From the NCBI GenBank assembly GCA_002455915.1, contig DKLU01000134.1, positions 1,839 to 12,738 of the forward strand: a stretch of 10,900 nucleotides of DNA. The letters are read 5' to 3'. The position numbers and the translations under genes are program-made. The DNA comes from Chryseobacterium sp. UBA6632. GTDB taxonomy: Bacteria; Bacteroidota; Bacteroidia; Flavobacteriales; Weeksellaceae. Numbering within the stretch: position 1 is the stretch's first letter; each line of letters begins with the position of its first letter. Below, piece after piece: positions 1 through 6,606 of this stretch. Under the pieces are notes generated by a model. That model did not search any database. It was not told the origin of the DNA and worked only from the letters and a program-made list of their open reading frames with translations.

Positions 1-606
1 GGACTTACTCTGATCTTTTTAATGGGATTCTGGAAAGAAACCATGGAAACCCTGGCGCTTATTTTTGTATCAACACTTACCGCACTGATATTGTCCGTTC
101 CGTTAGGAATCTGGGCTGCAAAAAATAAATTTGCCGCAAAAATTATTCGTCCGATGCTGGATTTAATGCAAACCATGCCTGCGTTCGTTTATCTGATTCC
201 TGCCGTATTATTTTTCAGTATCGGTAAAGTTCCGGGAGCATTTGCCACAATTATTTTTGCAATGCCGCCCGCCGTTCGTTTAACGACATTAGGAATTGAT
301 GCCGTTCCGAAAGATATTGTAGAAGCCGCAAGAGCATTTGGAGCTACCAACCGACAAATTTTGTTTAAAGTTGAACTTCCTTTAGCCACAAAAACCATTT
401 TGGCCGGAGTCAATCAAACCATATTATTATCATTGTCCATGGTGGTAATCGCCGGAATGATCGCCGCAGGAGGGTTGGGTGAAAAAGTATTGGAAGGAAT
501 TAATAATCTGGATATCGGATTAGGGTTTGAAAGTGGTTTATCTGTCGTGATCTTAGCCATTATTCTTGATCGAATTACTCAAGGATTTGTAAAGAAAAAA
601 CAATAA
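1..606 (+). CDS. Glycine betaine/proline ABC transporter permease (OpuAB/ProW type), 5' end cut by window
   Basis: Inner-membrane permease of an osmoprotectant (glycine betaine/proline-type) importer; it forms the channel that the ATPase drives. The frame is open from base 1, and the ATG at 22 is only an internal Met, so the N-terminus lies outside the window. About 200 residues are visible, with several hydrophobic segments. The binding-protein-dependent permease signature (EAA loop) is clear at bases about 316-390: [13 protein letters not shown] followed by ELPLA, the site that docks on the ATPase. The sequence ending in DRITQGF before a lysine-rich tail is typical of this family. The stop at 604-606 is one base before the ATG of the binding lipoprotein, so the two are co-transcribed and perhaps translationally coupled; the ATPase gene is expected upstream. 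Family assignment is strong. The exact substrate is inferred from the neighbour. Confidence 0.9.
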   Translation, partial: GLTLIFLMGFWKETMETLALIFVSTLTALILSVPLGIWAAKNKFAAKIIRPMLDLMQTMPAFVYLIPAVLFFSIGKVPGAFATIIFAMPPAVRLTTLGIDAVPKDIVEAARAFGATNRQILFKVELPLATKTILAGVNQTILLSLSMVVIAGMIAAGGLGEKVLEGINNLDIGLGFESGLSVVILAIILDRITQGFVKKKQ

Positions 607-607
607 T

Positions 608-1462
608 ATGAAGAAAATAAAATACCTGATATTTGCTGTATTGATCGCTGTTTTAGGATTATTTAATTCATGTGAAAAATTAAAAAATTCTAAATACATC
701 ACCATCGGAATGGTAGATGGCTGGGCAGAAGATGTTGCCATGACGCACGTTGCCAAAGCCATTTTGGATGAACAGGGTTATCACGTGATCATTCAGAAAG
801 CATCAACAGATATGATCTTAGCTTCGATGAATAATGAAGATACCGATCTTTTCATGGGTGTATGGCTTCCGTTTACGCACGCCGCAAAAGTGGCGAAGTT
901 TCCTGAATTAAAACCTTTGGGAACCAATTATAACGGCGGAAAAATAGGTTTGGTGGTTCCTGATTATGTTCCGATACAGTCTATTGAAGAACTGAATGCA
1001 TATAAAGATCAATTCAGACACCGAATTATAGGAATTGAAAAAGGAGCAGGAATGACATCGGCAACCGATAAAGTTATTATGGATTATAAACTGGATTATC
1101 AGCAGATCAACTCTTCTACCATCGCAATGATTACTGAGCTTCAGAATGCCATTAAACGTAAAGAATGGATTGTAGTCGCTGGATGGCAGCCGCATTGGAT
1201 GTTTGGAAAAATGAAACTTAAATTTCTGGAAGATCCGAAAAAAACATACGGTGAAGCCGAACAAATTAAAACCTACAGCCGAAAAAGCTTTGGTAAAGAT
1301 CATCCTGAATTAGCAGCTTTCTTTTCTAAAGTGCATTTTGACGATGCTACGATGACTGATCTTTTAACCAAAATGGAAGACAGTAAAGATAAAGAAGCCA
1401 CCGCTAAAAAATGGGTGGAAGATCATCCTGAACTCGTAAAATTTTGGTTAAATAAAAAATAA
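608..1462 (+). CDS. Glycine betaine/proline-binding lipoprotein (OpuAC/ProX type)
   Basis: Substrate-binding subunit of the betaine importer, predicted to be anchored in the envelope by a lipid on Cys22. The 284-residue protein starts with a lysine-rich signal peptide, a hydrophobic core (residues about 6-19) and a lipobox-like FNSC ending at Cys22. The mature part matches the OpuAC substrate-binding family: GMVDGWAED near residues 34-42, GVWLPFTHA at 84-92 and AGWQPHW at 191-197. The tryptophans W39, W86, W193 and W197 are candidates for the aromatic box that holds the quaternary ammonium group by cation-pi contacts. The length suits one complete binding domain. It starts one base after the permease stop and is the last gene of the operon; a REP-like hairpin lies 10 bases beyond its stop. 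Choline or proline betaine cannot be excluded as ligand. Confidence 0.92.
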   Translation: MKKIKYLIFAVLIAVLGLFNSCEKLKNSKYITIGMVDGWAEDVAMTHVAKAILDEQGYHVIIQKASTDMILASMNNEDTDLFMGVWLPFTHAAKVAKFPELKPLGTNYNGGKIGLVVPDYVPIQSIEELNAYKDQFRHRIIGIEKGAGMTSATDKVIMDYKLDYQQINSSTIAMITELQNAIKRKEWIVVAGWQPHWMFGKMKLKFLEDPKKTYGEAEQIKTYSRKSFGKDHPELAAFFSKVHFDDATMTDLLTKMEDSKDKEATAKKWVEDHPELVKFWLNKK

Positions 1463-1472
1463 CTCTAAAATT

Positions 1473-1547
1473 TCTCTCGCAGATTGGGCTGATAGCGCAG
1501 ATGTTTGCACCTAAAGGATCTGCGTGATCTGCAAAATCTGCGAGAGA
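1473..1547. repeat. REP-like palindromic repeat, copy A
   Basis: Outer arms form a perfect 13-bp inverted repeat (TCTCTCGCAGATT at 1473-1485 with its complement at 1535-1547). An inner 7-bp pair is also present (CGCAGAT at 1496-1502 with ATCTGCG at 1518-1524). The unit ATCTGC recurs inside the right half. A second copy is at 2523-2592; the right halves (1518-1544 and 2566-2592) differ at one base of 27. The element lies between the converging ends of the betaine lipoprotein gene and hxlR, so its hairpin could also end transcription from both sides. Confidence 0.85.
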
Positions 1548-1575
1548 TTTTATATTTAAATCAAAAAACTAATTA

Positions 1576-1956
1576 TCAGGAACACATCGAATCTTTAATT
1601 TTTTCTCTGTGAATCAAGCCCCACTTTACCAAGGTTTCGGTGACAGGAAAAACAGATTTTCCGTATTCCGTCACAGCATACGTTACCGTAATTGGTTTTG
1701 TATCCTGAATCGTTCTTGTAATTAAAAGATTCATTTCTAATTCTTTCAGCTCTTTACTCAACATTTTTGCGGAAATCCCCTCAATGCCACGCTGCAATTT
1801 TTTAAAATGAATTTGCTGATCGGTTCTGTTGGTTAAATATCTTAAGATCATCAGTTTCCACTTTCCGCCTAAAACATCCAGACTGTCGCGCATCGCAAAC
1901 AATTCTTCGGTACAGGTTGCCGGTCTTTCCACGCCATTTTCAATAATATTTGCCAT
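1576..1956 (-). CDS. HxlR-family winged-helix transcriptional regulator
   Basis: Dimeric DNA-binding regulator of the HxlR/YodB type (126 residues, usual length). The HTH region carries the family core: a Leu-Asp-Val-Leu-Gly-Gly-Lys-Trp-Lys stretch (residues 26-34), then LMILRYL, a recognition region around GISAKMLSKELKELE, and the wing near TVTYAVTEYG. I chose the ATG at 1956. The same frame continues to a TTG at 1986, but that would put the operator-like repeat inside the gene and add ten residues unlike the family. Cys15 and Cys125 are present. Cysteines near the N-terminus act as redox or quinone sensors in YodB-type members, so a thiol-sensing role is possible but unproven. The gene is divergent from a cupin gene, the likely target, and a 9-bp inverted repeat just upstream suggests autoregulation. 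Confidence 0.9.
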   Translation of the reverse strand: MANIIENGVERPATCTEELFAMRDSLDVLGGKWKLMILRYLTNRTDQQIHFKKLQRGIEGISAKMLSKELKELEMNLLITRTIQDTKPITVTYAVTEYGKSVFPVTETLVKWGLIHREKIKDSMCS

Positions 1957-1973
1957 GATAGTTACTTTAAAGT

Positions 1974-1999
1974 TACTAGTTACCAATAGTTAACTAGTA
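1974..1999. promoter_or_regulatory. Candidate operator: perfect 9-bp inverted repeat upstream of hxlR
   Basis: TACTAGTTA (1974-1982) and TAACTAGTA (1991-1999) are exact reverse complements separated by 8 bases. The site lies between the hxlR -7 box and its ATG, over the expected transcription start, in the hxlR/cupin intergenic region. Nearby extra half-site-like words include AGTTACT at 1960-1966 and 1971-1977, and the palindrome TAGTTAACTA at 1987-1996. Binding by the adjacent HxlR protein is inferred from position and symmetry. Confidence 0.6.
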
Positions 2000-2000
2000 G

Positions 2001-2008
2001 CAAATATA
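2001..2008 (-). promoter_or_regulatory. Bacteroidota -7 box for hxlR
   Basis: Reads TATATTTG on the minus strand, an exact TAnnTTTG match, about 45 bases before the hxlR ATG and adjacent to the inverted repeat. No clear -33 TTTG is visible at the usual distance, which suits a weak or regulated promoter. Confidence 0.5.
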
Positions 2009-2022
2009 AACTATTAACAGAT

Positions 2023-2030
2023 TATTTTTG
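2023..2030 (+). promoter_or_regulatory. Bacteroidota -7 box for the cupin gene
   Basis: TATTTTTG matches TAnnTTTG and lies 19 bases before the cupin ATG, giving a leader of roughly 10-15 bases. No good -33 element is seen; the region where it would lie overlaps the hxlR promoter and abuts the inverted repeat. Confidence 0.45.
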
Positions 2031-2048
2031 TTTCCTAAATTTTAATAC

Positions 2049-2519
2049 ATGAATATAATCCCCAGAAGAATTATCACCGGAATAAAAGACGGAAAATCGG
2101 TTATCGTTGAAGATGAAATCGTAAAAAATGCGGTAGAACATTTCCCGAATCTTATCATTTCTGATGTCTGGAACACCCAGCAAATGCCTGCAAGTTTAGA
2201 TCTTGAAAGCCCGATTCCTAATACAGGATTTCCACAAACTCCGAAAAACGGAACGTATTTCAGACATGTTTCTATTCCGCCTGATAAAGATTTAGGACTA
2301 GAAGTGAAAACCGGAGAACCCCATCCGATGATGCACAAAACGCAGACGCTGGATTATATCATTATTCTTTCCGGAGAATTATATCTGATCATGGAAGAAG
2401 GCGAAACGCTGTTGAAACCAGGAGATATTGTGATTCAGAGAGGAACGAATCATGCGTGGAGCAACCGTTCAGATGAACCTTGCATTCAATTAGCTGTTTT
2501 AATTGATGCTGAAAAATAA
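2049..2519 (+). CDS. Cupin-domain protein, likely HxlR target
   Basis: A single-domain cupin of 156 residues with no signal peptide, so cytoplasmic. The N-terminal 70 residues are an extension; the double-stranded beta-helix core is in the C-terminal half. Cupin motif 1 is represented by H96-K-T-x-T-x-D102-Y103 ending at SGE (108-110), and motif 2 by PGD at 124-126 and the NHAW at 134-137. The usual HxH...E metal triad of motif 1 is not complete (one His, then Thr/Asp), while His135 of motif 2 is kept, so metal binding may be altered or absent. The substrate is unknown. Related single cupins next to HxlR regulators are often linked to detoxification or modification of small organic compounds, but this is only context. 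It converges on the thioredoxin-like gene, with a REP-like repeat filling the gap. Confidence 0.8.
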   Translation: MNIIPRRIITGIKDGKSVIVEDEIVKNAVEHFPNLIISDVWNTQQMPASLDLESPIPNTGFPQTPKNGTYFRHVSIPPDKDLGLEVKTGEPHPMMHKTQTLDYIIILSGELYLIMEEGETLLKPGDIVIQRGTNHAWSNRSDEPCIQLAVLIDAEK

Positions 2520-2522
2520 TAT

Positions 2523-2592
2523 TCTCGCAGATTCGGCCGATTGTGCAGATCATCCTTCCTAAAAAATCTGTGTGATCTGCAAAATCTGCGAG
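2523..2592. repeat. REP-like palindromic repeat, copy B
   Basis: Second copy of the element at 1473-1547, in the same orientation. Outer arms CTCGCAGATT (2524-2533) and AATCTGCGAG (2583-2592) pair perfectly. The inner arms (2544-2550 with 2566-2572) pair with two G.U wobbles where copy A has Watson-Crick pairs, so the structure is kept while the bases differ. It fills the whole gap between the cupin stop and the thioredoxin-like stop, so it may serve as a two-way terminator. Confidence 0.85.
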
Positions 2593-2594
2593 CA

Positions 2595-3062
2595 CTAAAG
2601 ATTTAAAATATCACTCAGCTTTTGCTTCAGATCTTTTGCTTTAAGCTGTCCTTCATGATAATCAATCAGGTTTTGATTTTTATCTAAAATAATCCACAAC
2701 GGATAAACAGGCTGATTTTTATTTTTTGATAAAGCCAAAGCCAATTCGTGAATTCCTGAATTTCCATTAGAAAGATAATTGAATTCTTTCCCTTGAAAAT
2801 AAATTTTATCTTTTGTTTTTTCTGCTTCAAAATTGATGAAATAAAATCTCTCATTAATTAATGAAACTAAATTTTGATCCTTATTTAATTGGAAAAACTC
2901 AATCTTACAAATCGAACACCAGCTTGTATATAAATGAATAATGATCGGTTTAGGATTTTCTTTTTGCTGAATCTCCAAATCCGAAAAAGTGCCTGTTTTT
3001 ATCTGTGAAAAACAAAAACACGGCACTAACATTAAAAATAAAAATATTGTTACAATTTTCAT
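2595..3062 (-). CDS. Exported thioredoxin-fold protein (CSIC active site)
   Basis: A 155-residue protein with an N-terminal signal peptide (hydrophobic residues about 4-18, likely cleavage near FCFS/Q at 19-20), so predicted periplasmic or surface-exposed. The mature part is a thioredoxin fold: strand PIIIHLY, then W48-C49-S-I-C52-K (the redox CxxC at the start of the helix), and a probable cis-proline at P121 in the YPLW segment next to the active site. CSIC is not the thioredoxin CGPC, and the protein is short, so it fits small thiol-disulfide proteins of the Thioredoxin_7/DUF255-like group better than a classical thioredoxin. It is 81 bases downstream of the TonB receptor on the same strand with no obvious promoter of its own, so it is probably co-transcribed and may act on cysteines of that receptor or its cargo. 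Its partner is not known. Confidence 0.82.
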   Translation of the reverse strand: MKIVTIFLFLMLVPCFCFSQIKTGTFSDLEIQQKENPKPIIIHLYTSWCSICKIEFFQLNKDQNLVSLINERFYFINFEAEKTKDKIYFQGKEFNYLSNGNSGIHELALALSKNKNQPVYPLWIILDKNQNLIDYHEGQLKAKDLKQKLSDILNL

Positions 3063-3143
3063 TTTGTATCATTTTTTCTACCACAAAAGATTTTCGAAAC
3101 CTTTTTTCTAATCATTTCTTTTTCTATCTTTTACTTTAAATTA

Positions 3144-5216
3144 TTATTTCAAAGTATATCTAACTCCCATAAATCCTCGAATTTTCTGCATCGGAGCATA
3201 CCCGTAAGCCGTATCAAAAGTATAATGATTCGGATTATTGATCGGGTCATCCACATGTTTATCAAACGGATCAAACGGTCGCATCAGAGGATCTTTCGGG
3301 GTAAAATTGAACAGGTTTTTTATTCCGCAATACACTTCAAATCCTGATTTGAAACTCTTTGAAACCTGGATATTAGCCAAAGTATAAAAAGGGGAATATT
3401 CCGGTCGGAAATCATTCTCTAAAACCGGCAAACGCATCGGTCCGTAAAATTGTCCTGTAAAATCTATCGTTAAATTATTCTTGAATTTGTACGTCAGATT
3501 GTATGTTCCACTCCATTTCGGTGCGTGAAGCTGCTGAACTTTACCTTCTTCTCCATCGAATTTTTGGTAAACATCCAGATAAGTAACTCCCAAATTGATA
3601 TTTAACGGAAAACTGAAACTGTAATCAAGATTCAAAGAAGCACCTCTTGAAATCCCGTAACCATGGAGATTATCATAAATAATTTTTTGAGGATCTGTAT
3701 CAAAATCACCAACAATTTTATTACTGAAATAGGTATAAAAAGCCGAAGCATCCAAATTAATCAATCGGTCTCCTGTAGGGATTTTCCAAACATAATTCAA
3801 ATTTCCGTTAATCGATCTTTCAGGTTTTAAATTATCTTTAATCACTACATCACGCGAGCCCGTCAAAGCCGCATGATCTTCCGTAAACAGATTTACCACA
3901 CGGAAACCTGTTCCGAAATTAAACCTCAGCGTATGATAAGGATTCGGCGAAAATTTCCATGCAAATCGAGGTGAATGAACGGCATGATGAATTCTGTCAT
4001 AATCAAATCGGTAACCGAGCAACAACGTATTTTTCTCGTTAATTTCCCATTGATCCTGAACAAAAGCACCCCAAATCGGAGATTTCATAGGCTCATTGGT
4101 CAATCCGTCAGACGATAAAGTTCCAGGCGTGTTGTCATCATAAAAAGTTCTTTTAAGAGTTAAACCTACGATCAAGTCATGACTTCCCAATTTTTTATCC
4201 CAATAGGTCTGTGCAAAAGCCACTTTTTGAGTCGCCGTGAAAGGATTGATTCCATAAAATGAATTCTGATCATGGAAATTATATGAAAACTGGGTCACAA
4301 TATTCTCTTTCATCGGCCACTGATAAACCCCGAAAGCCTCTACTCTATTCGTATAAATACTTTCGCCATACACCTCATCACTTCCGCGGTAAGATTTATT
4401 CCATTGCATTTCACCTCCAAAACGGTCTTCATACAGATACCTCAAAGCAAAACTTGCTTGTCGGTTTTCCTTTCGTTTAAAATTCCATTTATTAAAAACT
4501 GAGATCCTGTTTTGCAAAGTGGCATCGGTAAAATTATCTTTATTTTCATCAAATCTCTTTTCAAAACTAAAGTAATTTAAACTCAATAAAGATGCTACAT
4601 TTTTGCCTAAATTAAATTTCGTGGAAAGATCAATATTATTTTCGCTCCAGGTACTTGTCATCACATCAACGCTTAATTTGGGAGCCGTCAATGCATTTTT
4701 AGTGATGATATTAATGACTCCGCCCATCGCTTCGGAGCCATAAATTGAAGAAGCCGGACCTTTTACCACTTCAATTCTATCAACCAAACTGTTCGGAATT
4801 CCACTTAAGCCGTAGACTGTAGAAAGTGAACTTACAATAGGCATTCCATCAATTAAAATCATCGTGTAAGGTCCTTCCAGTCCGTTGATGTGAATATCTC
4901 CTGTATTACAAACCGAACAATTCAGCTGAGGTTTCACTCCATTCACCATCGAAATCGCTTCAAAAATACTCGGAGTCGGATTTTTCTGAAAGAATTTCTG
5001 GCTGTAAATCTCCACAGCCACAGGACTTTTCGACTTGCTTACAGGTTTTATCGTTCCTGTGATTACCACATCATCAATCAATTTGGTTTTGACTTCCTTC
5101 TTGTTTACAGTTTTTACCGAATCCTGTTTTATGGATTGATTTAAACTTAAACTATCCGTTTCCTGAGAAAAACAGTAAGTGGATAAAAAGACAACAGAAA
5201 ATAATATTCGCTTCAT
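3144..5216 (-). CDS. TonB-dependent outer-membrane receptor with Cys-x-x-Cys in the plug
   Basis: An outer-membrane gated channel of 690 residues for active uptake powered by TonB-ExbBD. Order: signal peptide (residues 1-17, cut near CFS/Q); a short linker with the TonB-box-like DDVVITGT at about 48-55; the plug domain (about 60-175) with INGLEGPYTMILIDG, the EVVKGPAS segment and YGSEAMGGVINI; then the 22-strand barrel to the last strand VRYTLK. The plug contains C100-S-V-C103 just before the ING motif. I start at the ATG at 5216 because it opens directly into the signal peptide; an upstream TTG at 5246 would precede it with ten extra residues and cover the promoter repeat. The barrel end has an Asp/Pro/His-rich loop (FDPFDKHVDDP). 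The plug resembles BtuB/CirA-type receptors. Substrate (metal chelate, cobalamin-like or other) cannot be read from sequence alone. Confidence 0.93.
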   Translation of the reverse strand: MKRILFSVVFLSTYCFSQETDSLSLNQSIKQDSVKTVNKKEVKTKLIDDVVITGTIKPVSKSKSPVAVEIYSQKFFQKNPTPSIFEAISMVNGVKPQLNCSVCNTGDIHINGLEGPYTMILIDGMPIVSSLSTVYGLSGIPNSLVDRIEVVKGPASSIYGSEAMGGVINIITKNALTAPKLSVDVMTSTWSENNIDLSTKFNLGKNVASLLSLNYFSFEKRFDENKDNFTDATLQNRISVFNKWNFKRKENRQASFALRYLYEDRFGGEMQWNKSYRGSDEVYGESIYTNRVEAFGVYQWPMKENIVTQFSYNFHDQNSFYGINPFTATQKVAFAQTYWDKKLGSHDLIVGLTLKRTFYDDNTPGTLSSDGLTNEPMKSPIWGAFVQDQWEINEKNTLLLGYRFDYDRIHHAVHSPRFAWKFSPNPYHTLRFNFGTGFRVVNLFTEDHAALTGSRDVVIKDNLKPERSINGNLNYVWKIPTGDRLINLDASAFYTYFSNKIVGDFDTDPQKIIYDNLHGYGISRGASLNLDYSFSFPLNINLGVTYLDVYQKFDGEEGKVQQLHAPKWSGTYNLTYKFKNNLTIDFTGQFYGPMRLPVLENDFRPEYSPFYTLANIQVSKSFKSGFEVYCGIKNLFNFTPKDPLMRPFDPFDKHVDDPINNPNHYTFDTAYGYAPMQKIRGFMGVRYTLK

Positions 5217-5224
5217 GAAATTAG

Positions 5225-5248
5225 AATTGTTAGACAAAACTAACAATT
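5225..5248. promoter_or_regulatory. Perfect 9-bp inverted repeat over the receptor promoter
   Basis: AATTGTTAG (5225-5233) and CTAACAATT (5240-5248) are exact reverse complements with a 6-base spacer. The site covers the -7 box of the TonB receptor promoter and the probable transcription start. It could be an operator for a repressor that blocks the receptor, or form a hairpin at the very 5' end of the mRNA. No regulator is identified. Confidence 0.55.
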
Positions 5249-5265
5249 ATTTTTAGAACGACAAA
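5235..5265 (-). promoter_or_regulatory. Bacteroidota promoter for the TonB receptor operon
   Basis: On the minus strand a TTTG (plus positions 5262-5265) and a TAGTTTTG -7 box (plus 5235-5242) are 19 bases apart, matching the Bacteroidota -33/-7 pattern TTTG/TAnnTTTG. The expected start gives a leader of only about 10-15 bases before the ATG at 5216. Confidence 0.65.
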
Positions 5266-5288
5266 ACTCAATGAAAAAATGTTTTTTA

Positions 5289-5317
5289 TTTGAATTCATC
5301 AAAAAATATTAAATTTG
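5289..5317 (+). promoter_or_regulatory. Bacteroidota promoter for homogentisate dioxygenase
   Basis: TTTG (5289-5292) and TAAATTTG (5310-5317) are 17 bases apart, a good match to the -33/-7 consensus of the group. The -7 box ends 22 bases before the ATG at 5340. The intergenic region is shared with the divergent receptor promoter. Confidence 0.65.
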
Positions 5318-5339
5318 AGAGTCAACATATAAAAGTAAA

Positions 5340-6494
5340 ATGAGATATCATCAGTCGGGAAATATCCCACCAAAAAGACATACGATTTTCAAATCTCCGG
5401 AAGACAAATTTTACTATGAACAACTTTTCGGAACTGAAGGTTTTCATGGAATTTCTTCTTTATTATATCACATTCACCGTCCGACACAGATAAAATCTAT
5501 TGGCGAGCCAAAGGACGTGACCCCGAAAATCGTTGTTGAAAAGAATGTAACGCCTAGAATGTTTAAGGGAATGAATGTAACTCCCGAAGACGATTTTATG
5601 GATAGCCGAAAGTTTTTGATGGTAAACAACGACCTGAAAATGGGATTGTCGAAGCCAAGAAAATCGATGGATTATTTCTACAAAAATGCTGAATGTGACG
5701 AACTTTTATACGCGCACAGCGGAAGCGGAATTTTGAAAACTTTTGTCGGGAACTTAGAATTTTCGGTGGGTGATTATTTAATCATTCCGAGAGGAACGAT
5801 CTATCAGGTGGAATTACATTCTGATGATACTGTTTTCTTCGTGGTAGAAAGCCACTCGCCAATTTATACTCCAAAAAGATACAGAAACGAATTCGGACAG
5901 TTATTAGAACATTCACCTTTCTGCGAAAGAGATATTATTGCCCCTACTTTTGTGGAGCCAAAAGATGAAAAAGGTGAATTTTTAATTAAAGTAAAAAAAG
6001 AAAACCAGATCACAGATTTCATTTATGCAACGCATCCATTCGATGTTGTAGGCTGGGACGGTTACTTTTATCCTTATAAATTCAATATCAAAAACTTTGA
6101 ACCGATCACAGGAAGAATTCACCAACCGCCACCGGTTCATCAAACTTTTGAGGCACATAATTTTGTGGTTTGTTCGTTCTGTGCAAGAATGTACGATTAT
6201 CATCCACAAGCCATTCCGGCGCCTTACAATCACTCAAATATTGATTCTGATGAAGTTTTATTCTACACAGAAGGTGATTTTATGAGTCGTAACCATATTG
6301 ATTTGATGGACTTTACCCTTCACCCGGGAGGAATCGTTCACGGACCGCATCCAGGAGCTATGGAAAGAAGCATCGGTAAAAAGTTCACCGAAGAGTATGC
6401 GGTAATGGTAGATCCTTTCCGCCCGTTGAAATTGACAGAAGAAGCTTTGAAAGTAGAAGATCCTTCGTATAAAACTTCTTGGTTGGAAGAATAG
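5340..6494 (+). CDS. hmgA: Homogentisate 1,2-dioxygenase (short bacterial form)
   Basis: Fe(II) ring-cleaving enzyme of tyrosine/phenylalanine catabolism: homogentisate + O2 gives maleylacetoacetate; cytoplasmic. At 384 residues it is shorter than the human (445) and typical pseudomonad enzymes and fits the compact form common in Bacteroidota. The N-terminus has the family start (YHQSGNIPPKRHT) and a cupin-like region with the IIPRGTIYQVE signature near 153-163. The C-terminal catalytic half shows GWDGYFYPYKFNIKNFEPI, PYNHSNIDSDE and GIVHGPH. By comparison with the human ligands H335, E341 and H371, the iron ligands should be H298, E305 (or D304) and H334. The His-to-acid spacing is one residue longer than in the human enzyme. 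The next pathway enzymes (isomerase, fumarylacetoacetase) are not in the window, while the preceding one (hpd) is 3 kb downstream. It is followed by its own terminator. Confidence 0.93.
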   Translation: MRYHQSGNIPPKRHTIFKSPEDKFYYEQLFGTEGFHGISSLLYHIHRPTQIKSIGEPKDVTPKIVVEKNVTPRMFKGMNVTPEDDFMDSRKFLMVNNDLKMGLSKPRKSMDYFYKNAECDELLYAHSGSGILKTFVGNLEFSVGDYLIIPRGTIYQVELHSDDTVFFVVESHSPIYTPKRYRNEFGQLLEHSPFCERDIIAPTFVEPKDEKGEFLIKVKKENQITDFIYATHPFDVVGWDGYFYPYKFNIKNFEPITGRIHQPPPVHQTFEAHNFVVCSFCARMYDYHPQAIPAPYNHSNIDSDEVLFYTEGDFMSRNHIDLMDFTLHPGGIVHGPHPGAMERSIGKKFTEEYAVMVDPFRPLKLTEEALKVEDPSYKTSWLEE

Positions 6495-6541
6495 AAATAT
6501 CAGTTTAATCAACAACGAAAATTTATCATTAAAAATAATAG

Positions 6542-6579
6542 AAAAGATGCTTTAAATGCTTTATTTAGAGCATCTTTTT
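6542..6579 (+). terminator. Rho-independent terminator of hmgA
   Basis: A 16-bp stem with one G.U pair (6542-6557 with 6563-6578) closes a 5-base loop and ends in TTTTT. The stem starts with AAAAGATGCT and ends with AGCATCTTTT, so the A/T tails allow two-way function. Confidence 0.85.
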
Positions 6580-6582
6580 CCG

Positions 6583-6590
6583 TATTTTTG
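6583..6590 (+). promoter_or_regulatory. Candidate -7 box for the CoA-transferase gene
   Basis: TATTTTTG matches TAnnTTTG. It lies in the loop region of a small inverted repeat (CCGTAT 6580-6585 with ATACGG 6595-6600), directly after the hmgA terminator. No clear -33 box is present because that position lies inside the terminator stem. Transcription from here would give a leader of roughly 75 bases. Confidence 0.4.
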
Positions 6591-6606
6591 TAACATACGG
6601 TTAACA

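Noticed and set aside
22..24. ATG as start of the permease gene
   Set aside because: The frame is open from base 1 and the protein would lack the expected N-terminal part of the family; the gene begins outside the window.
908..1303. 131-codon antisense reading frame inside the betaine-binding lipoprotein gene
   Set aside because: It lies wholly within a well-supported gene, has no promoter, and its composition is that of a shadow frame. The antisense frame at 7034-7387 was rejected for the same reason.
1957..1986. TTG at 1986 as start of hxlR
   Set aside because: It adds ten residues unlike the family and overlaps the operator-like repeat; the ATG at 1956 fits.
1473..2592. Repeated ATCTGC words as a CRISPR array
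   Set aside because: There are only two copies about 1 kb apart with genes between them, and no regular spacers.
5217..5246. TTG at 5246 as start of the TonB receptor
   Set aside because: The ATG at 5216 opens directly into a standard signal peptide, and the upstream stretch holds the promoter.
6580..6600. CCGTAT/ATACGG hairpin as an operator
   Set aside because: Only 6 bp with a 9-base loop, overlapping a -7 box; too weak to separate from chance.
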